IMG/VR virus record: IMGVR_UViG_3300020370_000003
Coordinates: 1-64,000 of that record
Direction: 5' to 3' (one strand)
Source: a virus
DNA length: 64,000 nucleotides
A model generated the notes under the pieces. The model had not been told where the DNA came from, searched no databases, and saw only the letters and a list, made by a program, of their open reading frames with translations. Each line of letters opens with the position of its first letter. Positions within the stretch are counted from its first letter, which is position 1. The translations under genes and the position numbers were made by a program. Below, piece by piece: positions 63,601-64,000 of the stretch.

Positions 63601-64000
63601 TAGATAAATTATCAATTGCAACAATATTACTTTCAACAAAACCACTCAAATATGTAATGAAAGTTAAATCTGCTCCATCAGCATCGAGTTTTGTTCTAGG
63701 AGCAGTTGTGAAGATTATATCAGTACCTTCTACAGTATAATCTATATTAGGAATTAGAATCTCACCATAAGACTGTACAATCAAATGTTGTGCAGAAGGT
63801 GGAGCTACGGGATTATTTTGAGAAGTTAACGGGAATTTTTGAGTAGTTCCATCAAACAATGCCAATGGACTTGCAAGACCCAACCACTTTAATTTAACCT
63901 GTTCGTATGAAATACCTGGACTTAAAGCAATATTAGGAGCATGACTTACAGATTCATAGTAAATTACTTCATCACCAATCAGAATAGATCCATCGTTCTC
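39641..64000 (-). CDS. gp7: Giant gp7-like baseplate wedge protein, 5'-truncated by window edge
   Basis: An open frame of 8119 codons runs without a stop to the right edge, so the true start lies outside; the apparent start at 63883 is an internal TTG. The T4 gp7 (1032 aa) core is recognised by two motifs: DFYASKGTSYSIAYLFKLLY (bases about 62100-62190) and WKEILIRNVHPASFKVFGEL (about 53760-53820). Around them (order from the edge): FDG/LNGV-type modules; G-x-GY repeats (62440-63380); an ECTRS module; GGGG repeats (60240-60880); a YHYH-like domain (59640-60010); a propeller-like tract (57660-58770); a LamG-like domain (56960-57480); more G-x-GY (54500-55200); a second LamG (51560-52080); about 21 YPR repeats mixed with helical repeats (42850-51270); a third jelly-roll (41900-42520); and two C-terminal LNGV modules. 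It is expected to be a virion baseplate component. Confidence 0.85.
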   Translation of the reverse strand, partial: ENDGSILIGDEVIYYESVSHAPNIALSPGISYEQVKLKWLGLASPLALFDGTTQKFPLTSQNNPVAPPSAQHLIVQSYGEILIPNIDYTVEGTDIIFTTAPRTKLDADGADLTFITYLSGFVESNIVAIDNLSNSFGEGNRQFTITRDGALYEPVIDEYVLAIYDNELLIPKVDFFIDGNQFIFKDAPLNGRFLSLYSVEAPIPSFGAGAIGYARIDDAGTLTGISTNTNGSNYRFEYPPKVSIKSENGSGAAATALVNGIKSVSLLDGGYGYSDTNPPLVDVQSPTKPGSTTASIRATVTNGAVSGLEVLNSGSGYTFTPRLSFRQPGGGKIDPPTISNGSISGGITVTNGGIGYTTVPDIYIDEPTEVDGIRASLRAVLTDGRITSVQILNAGQGYVGTPRVAVVDPTGAQILQTKVDGDGRVTDIELLNGGSGYQDVPSVYIVDERVDQLGNYAGGTGATAVASIFNGQIIDINITNFGSGYSATEPPTIFIQEPPSSEASATVGLNEVTGFTVNQNGTGYSKAKFEGCARAASGIKEYSEDGNAVFSDVTVASTAVTDTPVKCLDALFIKRLLDKYTEQFLPDVPSLDYSQIDVRTAIKTIKDFYASKGTSYSIAYLFKLLYGETVSISYPKDQIIKPSDATWSIDTILRATLVSGDSNNIKDALLIQDRDIADDNVQAASALVENFISIKTSELTIYELVLSEETINGTFTVPYKTKLAEPLNFTDGIITVDSTIGWPERNGEFLIGTGTGSELVQYKEKSLNQFIECTRSVNNVVEDWDSATEVTSNFRVYLNKGTAQEVVMNIVGIVDAQQTTLTDTGSYYLPGDKLTVSKLGGTGVGPDLTTWLYNVKKLIDVDTVTYGGVNNQSATITCTNPHGLLVGDQVTIYGANPIIYNGTFLVTSRDSDLIFQYNLPQPATVIPQGNILVSVDLNKGKSVNSAVNNAVSPYTTNIQNSFFNDNYVYVASTGIPNYEIGPFPGSALLPGNQRKLNRFPKVPTTISTKNAISSGPIGTWVNGVSIWSYKSTEAKTFGAVTDVSITNSGSGYDAASPPAITMTGGGGEGATASVVVNGSLSEITVTNGGSGYTSSPLVSIVGGGGSGAAATAIITKGSVSRILINSGGSGYISQPLITIVGGGGNGAAGTASVRGPIQSIGITNGGVQYTSSPTVTLSSGKGAVAQAIVNDGRIISIAIISAGSGYTTAPEVSVQGVGFGAIARATIDTDGENAGRVTNIEIVNKGINYIQGSTIINLTSVGQNATFTANVFQWNYNLQATSQFDTAKGSVFTGYNNEYGGEYAHLSNPQKMRYILGDNLYEEIGTGNILEQEEQLSHSPIIGWAFDGNPIYGPYGYVDPTDQSSATVRLRTSYKLKDELIYDDTINPTPNRTAGPLLTEEPAGNFVEDYEYSFGLGDLDQYNGRFCKTPDFPNGAYAYFVTIDATDAGSPLFPYVIGPSFNSVVDEWNLSANAIQQNIPTGVVRYRDPYENVDIDVERVPNASTAALTTEDGEILLFEVEDENRDGIIGPEETADPDQMFEESPLQLFDYFPKVKFDSKVDIEVETTTKFEDASVTGFTVENTGKNYQVDDRLIFDNTDTDGAGVSARISKIKGEAVAAYDFENISGANYGVLQTADPHNLIAGDVVYIDYTPIMQNTNKTFVVRQYKGIEEIVIDQRGSGYNTDIPPTITIDGDGTSGKLEAVVSTVGAIDQVNILNSGSGYTSNPRVILSHPQVFKKADYYLSKIGNQNYVKINDTYVSDNKEIFICGKTKDAVGNSVGFVAKLSATGVKEWENTLESTDGQYYTEFQKLYVDGLDVWVVGNNKPNSNLLNAYNPDVILAKYTQTENGLSAGLQFQKGYAGISGATRADYVTSIQKWSDTRFIIGGYTNTNSSNPYDAFLASIDSTGNFAIKRKLVSTSKSEKIVDMKVITTTSGATELYFLMEVGLNQSTTDVNLAFGKATLTTSAINIDFIKEYSTSVYSLVDGSLVFDEFNECYISCSLRFKSDPTQKDSFWVCKVSRTGDIIWNYRYVAPGRDITMADRSSIDIFGDLNVAFSRDNTTTGVKTVDSVKIGYNGIIKNHTTNEFNKNRIEGITVHSVNTDNSGDVYLSGQTQWNRNEFIFDFAANEQTDLTSNYTLTSVGASNAITYDDNMAKIYGYQPAGSSSTWENSYLKVAGSDLGTTLANDWTLEFFIYKSGSQSQTLSQNVQTIMGIGGARDATGGLWLGYDNSSGELQMVITNQTTQLINGSGQSSTQTTMYADNSWQTIAVRKEGNVFKAFVNGIEVITGTLSNTSFATKDLYFGNQVGFGAGATDFSQNYQGQFFIDNIRLRNRAVTVTVPSDISSLPPVASFALGFAWTDTAWFTNNLTKYDYIDHNGWNLKVDKNADSTRLGDKGVQTNTQLGFVRTSVTPVTGSSMTIGEADFALGDAGLQTLDFDDATITMTPGTETLTYTNDIWSSRTATVPSPGSQKLQVSAVVKDRYFFKVTNTVKIDNIQELTINQPFIFTTGSKLRLNNLSNGNFINSGYIIKSDIPNRKIYVAVQNNPWTNDLNTGILVSEQFNEQDTYGIVGPIPNDVNEMKAYTFAQVNNTTPGTFDIDMSTYDAPANIGGTNNLDDFARFKPFNVGDYSVRIDEIGGSSSFIVGSVVSLTSSDISFNANYNTCEITNLIGVTKITLISNLERILQITAVANSDEVYVITGTSHYLSEGEIVYVDGNPSQTDGGLVYDEYDGAFAVDTVVSPLEFTYKLPQTAITAPATNAASVGIFVKSPTLKMYYGHQYIFDLAHSTLVGGNLSFAKDNLYKLEYSFNSIERIGTPGLTGQGEPNPSVKLKVDSDIVTNISYYFDPSRTGADSPVISDSYLDVTDSPYTGTFTISSTSGQTITRGADVFKFPLLNEPEGIGDISRTSYTTSSLKAVGSIGDIRIINPGGFYTKLPIVTGIASTRKIERVQIIEPGTEYAVGTYNGVPIAGDGEGGFVQITVADGQDDEGITIPGQIQEVLVTSPGKGYTSATIDVEGVSGILGAGLTGSGADLSVVIPPFGTEASIFTKGDKVGKIKKLKNNNFGYDYPHDYTLRPEITFPLNAQLTSTSILESITVTNPGSGYSLAPTVVITGGGGSGATAEATIKNGRLDIVEVKDPGAGYSSTPSVSLRSSFNYVVNLDLGLLQFAYPHGITNGAEISVAVTDTGDGADYPLAAGATGRLNPNTTYYAISGSANSLEDDQLKIAITPQNAELGDALSFVNAGDGRQSILTESFGGAATANVITSTFLEGELVYQGDSLETSTAQGYVSTNSGWQIGPRILKIVNYDGVFSEGEQITGVISKSSGTISDLKFARGVLDIGSITKTTGQFIDDVGKPSEIIQKIQDSYYYQDFSYAVKSAVSISEWKEILIRNVHPASFKVFGELNLNEYGEIPNKDTFFELTKSVELAQEAIVPNIQNFALVDPIYTEFNNTEVLFRQKRLTSSENILTSVVQRVDDISDQFDGIKTSFPLTVNGGTVVANANQLMVVLNGVVQNPETAFTIQQDSIVFNEPPRPPASVKYASVTIDAIQGYEMTFNNPSGIYPGLGNEIKGSSTDARFTVLKVVGNVVTGYITDGSFILGELCNVVATGFAGNLASITPVGSIGLFTFGENITNLEGNTAKVEAVNLETGQEMPIAKLRYSIGPSTTVFEVIDPTASTDQPVPVGTFVANVNYQVGSEIFTLVGTVDNAESTSLTVVRNVLGTTAANQQDNTPLYSTKIEVTDQLTLSKTAGTYTSTPGLFDIQLNDVIYGAQSGVIARITSTSAYQDPITQEFIGQVDISPGSSFFGLLFNRITSQTYPNVVLDDIASSAVSIVDATDNLTPYNGNFPANEQINNYIVPFNNLTGTLQLNENIRNYKIEYGNNTNEFVTGETGKVRKMSFYDREGTGFFSSGQVIRSRDTKAEVIGYNQARNTVYLGKIGRTKSNGEDYFDFTFAGSAQIDTAQKKYGAASLQLTAGTTDYIWCQTTNEIAFSSGDFTFEFYIRPDSSSLSGTIDVFDTRVSSANEVALRVYLESGQVRWNVNNADLVTSVGTSLTADTWAHVAYTRTGTSGKMYIDGVEVGTGTDNTTYTAKPLFIGVGYAFGTGFIGHIDEVRISNTVRYAAAFTPLAGIFQGDSATKMLLHFDGKDGQQWVQDWSGSESFTKGEYFNNDAIISTVRYVGDHTFVAGTSNAALTFNDGTIKDVTDATYNGETGVLVLTIGSHSFTTSNTVTIGTDKLPFTCDKDNHTTEHRYPRPTDPAHGVALTIDSVTGTTITVNVGRAVSRGFVGNTNRYYNAATLIESNLDFIAQEAVYLLEQKFPDFTVINGSVNCQDDVKDICKSIASDLRNGSNEKIWTAASYYVDREDINNVKLLNVENEIVETVWTYGKLNQILRYIITNDAWDVQGHHGHKQKFDTSITESSGNAASKFTPSGAEYNAATGELKILKASHGLFSETSLSINGGGYNPVTGMLTCTTGSAHNLTAGSKLQIEDESLTFTCTMDQNRSEHKYPRASDHASQGWLDVVVVDSTTFQVDVGKTPDVIFNPTAATYSGSTGLLKMTIGEHRLRAGTNIKVATGSLPFRCTMDGLQSVKKYPRANDFIYQDSVPILYEGTTHTANGASYTPETGLLTITVFSHGFAHGDKVRIADDSLTFECLLDNNITQHRYPRSTDPTSGRLHKIVNVTTNTFDVNVGISTDLSLHTFKSADPNGIIHKDNTITLDVGKTHNIAYDVSSANYTPVTGALVITTSAPGSPGLGGNMNLMVGDSIRLRDGAFLFACNMDGQATDHAYPRLTDPARGTAVEVTNISEINRTATDASYNPLTGMMTVTCGALLSPPSTRNCTGAAYDPATGMLTITSSGHQVYNGNLVRLNDGAFIFRCGLDDETTDHFYPRSGDPARDEWLPAQNRTDNTFDLFIGKSQDLSEHTCVGVTTNPCMKVAGELVRFEEGAITFSCTKDGNATNHAYPRKTDPVFRRGWSVVEASTNTTFDVFVGRTIFGAYTHSFVSGLADGIRQNNNAFTVNVGKSKFSAYTPSAAVYVPETGIMDLTIGNHWIKDSTTHTATDVNYIASTGVMTLTIPNHGFMIGDKVKVADNAISLTCSLDQHGSEHTYPRSTDPKSGEWMLISNVTDNTFDVNVGTSPQLDFDVSNASYDPVSGDLVLTIGTHSLSVGTSIRLKDNSITFVCDYGGDGFSTQKSYPRSYGANTSDNQDYAYNTSLNITAKDATTITVNVNEAPDTAISHAGTHNYHSSLSGAVITGGDYTHTFVSCVQNGITRAGDSVYIEQDSLTFRCDLDGQTTDKTYPRASGSNAPGGADYAYNTATYVQDVKTTTHTPTDAAYNPTTGMMTITMDGHGLTAPTTKTAESGTSFNPATGELFVTSANHGFVTGDMVKIANNSLVFTCAEDGNSTNHSYPRPSDFASGRFFPILRTSANDFSMTVGSAFGDQPISNNTTHVWVSAVANGLIKANDKVRLDENAVTFTCAKDDDATNHSYPRRTDPSYFEWLPLDNVLTNTFDVFIGKSSDTSTHTFVNFVANSMQRPTGVITVDVGISSNTSTHVFQSASADAIKCGGQYTHVWKGGLTVDKAFTVGGDYTHEFVTGGEKFTITTAAFTPGTGLMTVTVPNHGFENGDMVKFDDGSITFRCLQDNYQTDHTYPRSSDPASDTYLEVSSVTKDTFVVNVGTSSNTTTHQFQSAVTNGLTRAVIRTGGAYTHTLTGAKGGCFKKKGRAIAIDDHGLTMTCEYDDRASNHTYPRTTDPSSKQVLPITKFDTNSFTVNVGPTSFNKNYKPYNPDTATYDTSNGNLQINLLAHDITTDDFVIIEDESIRFTCTMDNNQSIKSYPRPGHDVRTSGKELPVIATDATSITVNVGTPGTNQTFTPSAATYDASTGDMTLTIGQHGMRKGSSIVIQNNTLQFTCDMDGNTATKTYPRATDPYGAEKSIPVTDVYYSSGTASNAAFVPSTGVMTITLTAHGLNNGDYIQLVDESLTFRCNLDGYTSDHKYPRATDPSSGRWLAISNKTNDTFDVNVGISSDTSTHAFLSAATNGVRAQNGMIKVNVGKSPIKGYNPSLAAGSTTAYDPTTGMLTIDIGAHELEVGDGIKIAKQSFGFICAQDGGNTIHYYPRTSDWGYNKSHPITATTSTSVTVNISNGAISNTTEHAFYTVYDKYTPTGITYSGWTGIMTVTTNVVHNMDAGEYIKFDDNSLTFTCTKDGNATEHRYPRATDPASGKWLKVLSTGLTSYTFQVQVLDISPSTNVTTHTFVAGKTYATNCIKRAAVVTGGDYAHTFTGNASSNNVSYQPASAHTFSSADPGAVKKLLTKHSFVSAETNCVTVMDYSVGDCVDVQATVENLIDIVTDTLEDANNPSPIDHLGSVSKLSSDPNNEFLGGRVYAYLEETFPVSLHNSTDDIIYANQIGSNGKYRFQDAADLVEANAGPIVDKASYDMLTLYPDLVLDMPRNADGSGNGTLQCKTDLALILTEFIKDLRQGGNFNTVNVARRYLGANDVILHIRLQLFQSAYAHLRLAHYMKQAITGNLTYDNTDKIIVGDWGITQSTSSTFTASSATYDPATGILVATIGTHSLEVGRYVNVANASLTFSCAGGTGTHTFVSGVTDAITADSGGPFTAATGTTYNPSNGNLELEIGSHSLTTSNTISIADFGITFTCDADNHSSNHPYPRPTDPASTNTSDMNNGVLAISAVTGTTITVNVSAVTSSQAAYPRSTDPASGSNLEILAADATTITLNVGATTNVQAHTFVSAVAAGIVSPGDCADVKEAIDSLVETANDIIAPTNNDFAISADRLYFNRKSIADEITTLVSNEFQFQLAEGGPYYNAFLYPEPGGVQTCQRDLSLIMLGIISDLQTGGNNSTIAAMENYLSTTMQINFIEDELLATTYAIEQMKWLGEHAILNRLYTKDSNEVPPAYNFNYTTIEAYRDGLTPVDMSPVVTRFKELVDIALNILAPGKLAMRGAAKNLLYNQSYYKEEITTLVAQQFGSSVWLYDDWLNTIVTNLVHDLITTDITDTVVAHNIEIENVTGAFEVGEMIFSQRAGGGSAVVLEYKSEGSFLVVGKWYGSPWEANDRLEGTRSGVVANVKVGGVGYPYTWFNKPANVRTIAFAKNIQSNIQGQVSAPNLFSNPEQIRFNWLPGYIVISDDFAQAPDGTQTAEKLIAYQSNGYHYTSRNYSLTSYDTWDDGTIKFDDTNNSFDEGGAATDDDNQQYTFSVFFKGDEFNKVRFGLVMDAGTVGQQDVFFDLDLATGTAGTLFQPQGGISGDAYGSVPYGNGWYRAYITTTISFGFSELRAQFLMYDTTNSLSYLGDGASGMFMWGAKLSVGTIDPYTSQLGEIFYADTEYNVKTYALSALETYASQAISDTLTSPSPAASYIKYFDANSSAYYNDKSVTRCIRSNLDILKGQLGLDTFYTNITVNNGISMPTYTYGTREVPIGLGGGLNDSDYLYGFNSGAYAELETMTVNEGEIVNIYQRLRFDAEITDGPFWIGETIRKVSDNAVNGTVHGLWEDENYRYVDVIMSAGTFAALDIVESDRAQLPPTGQISVITDRLQIIDLKGTFEASVPFKAYTSGATATPTEFIRTEAAVLDNTGGTLTVDTETLLGSFETTSVVYPEVSRQYIEVNKFDGFDISVGDRIASAGYTRLGITVISGLNEFTVGSRLYKVVGGIQDFDNYAIISEVDLDNNFLYVADFQGTPLTNGDLVGDYGVGNNFPVGYASVTTRVVTPGAGSALIQDIRDSGTLKRVYLSNIKGTFVTKDAIISADDYKAIVVNKVPLLARVKRAFKGFDGVQTTFKLSTGNGTQYLPDPAGHLLIFVNGILQPPGASSAYTAFSDSIQFTEPPDLGASFTGFYVGKLRQLDDISFEFDSLRQSFNLKRNDVFYSLTLTDGVQSTTIRPENNIIVSLNGVIQEPGVGFELVGSRIIFSEIPRVGSTFVGFSYVGSEADVDAAEVIPPIEPGDFIDIQGETSDREVAVIESSNSLITFDYLGSVFGQNAQAQANLTSGFINSVQVTSGGSGYTSRPNVRVDSISGFEGDINALVGVGGVVINNQGTGYQNPNIEVETSVPDDWTAPDLSQYGEELVDPETP
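42850..51100 (-). repeat. Helical repeat family interspersed in the giant protein
   Basis: Three clear copies and probably a fourth partial one share a helical pattern: a first helix with I/L-x-x-N-x-x-x-I-A-x-E, a P-D-F/L-like turn, then C-x-x-D-x-x-x-I-x-x-x-I-x-D-L-x-x-G-G/S-N and T-x-x-A-x-x-Y. Approximate positions 50760-51090, 44300-44950, 43200-43650 and 42850-43150. The YPR repeats lie between the first and second copies. Confidence 0.7.
43740..51270 (-). repeat. About 21 copies of a Cys/YPR beta repeat in the giant protein
   Basis: Each unit of roughly 80-120 residues runs: Y-x-P-x-T-G-x-M-T-x-T, HG-x-x-x-G-D, L-x-F-x-C-x2-D, five or six residues, H/K-x-YPR-x-x-D-P, x-W-L, then TFDVNVG and a T-H-x-F end. 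I counted 21 YPR sites. The YPR-D-P core is encoded by similar DNA in most copies (plus strand commonly GGGTC near CTTGGATA). No known family is assigned. Confidence 0.9.
60240..60880 (-). repeat. GGGGSGA / G-x-GY repeat cluster
   Basis: Five to six units of about 36 residues, for example ITMTGGGGEGATASVVVNG then EITVTNGGSGYTSSPLVSIV. The same unit recurs in the 1384-aa protein, in gp8 and in other parts of the giant protein (62440-63380 and 54500-55200). Confidence 0.8.

Noticed and set aside
63881-63883. Start codon of the giant gene at 63883
   Set aside because: The codon is TTG and the frame continues upstream to base 64000 with protein-like sequence (SILIGDEVIYYESV), so the gene starts outside the window.
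1-64000. tRNA genes, introns, homing endonucleases, inteins, insertion sequences
   Set aside because: No cloverleaf, LAGLIDADG/GIY-YIG/HNH motif, intein splice motif or transposase was seen; gp17, gp20 and gp23 are uninterrupted.

Overview
This window is part of the late (virion structure and packaging) region of a T4-like marine myovirus, most likely a cyanophage. Every gene I accept lies on the minus strand, so the map is read from base 64000 down to base 1. The T4 order is clear: gp7, gp8, then gp13, gp14, gp15, gp16, gp17, gp18, gp19, gp20, gp21, gp22 and gp23. The host assignment rests on a phage copy of the cyanobacterial/plastid protein Ycf35 (DUF1257) beside a DUF2997-like gene. An AT-rich marine T4-like phage of another host is less likely but not excluded.

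Layout in transcription order. (1) 64000-24942 is a baseplate and fibre block of very large genes. It holds a gp7-like giant protein open across the window edge (at least 8119 codons), a 408-aa protein ending in a cupredoxin-like domain, a 1384-aa YHYH/cupredoxin-like protein, gp8, a 2392-aa DUF4815-type protein and two small coiled-coil proteins. (2) 24941-18348 encodes a 2197-aa fibre-like protein with its own late promoter, preceded by a terminator. (3) 18342-15161 is the neck and small-terminase operon gp13-gp14-gp15-gp16. (4) 15152-12459 is a short accessory segment: a structural protein, a very basic protein, several tiny proteins (two of them probable small membrane proteins) and a class I methyltransferase. 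(5) 12547-2043 holds an SNase-like nuclease, large terminase gp17, sheath gp18, tube gp19, portal gp20, a small core-like protein, protease gp21, scaffold gp22 and major capsid protein gp23, with terminators behind gp18 and gp23. (6) 1980-1 holds small genes, the DUF2997/Ycf35 pair and a tail-tube-like protein, then the ribosome-binding site of a further gene.

Expression appears to be driven by T4-type late promoters (TATAAATA and close variants) 20-60 bases upstream of many starts. Several are fused to the TAA stop codon of the preceding gene. Many genes are joined by TAATG stop/start overlaps.

The most unusual content is modular. The same small beta modules recur in neck, sheath, wedge and fibre proteins. 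The giant protein carries about 21 copies of a Cys/YPR repeat interleaved with helical repeats, three jelly-roll (LamG/CBM-like) domains and a YHYH-like domain. Two virion proteins keep complete type-1 copper ligand sets of the amicyanin spacing (C-x2-H-x2-M plus an upstream His). All family assignments come from motif recognition by eye. No database search was run.
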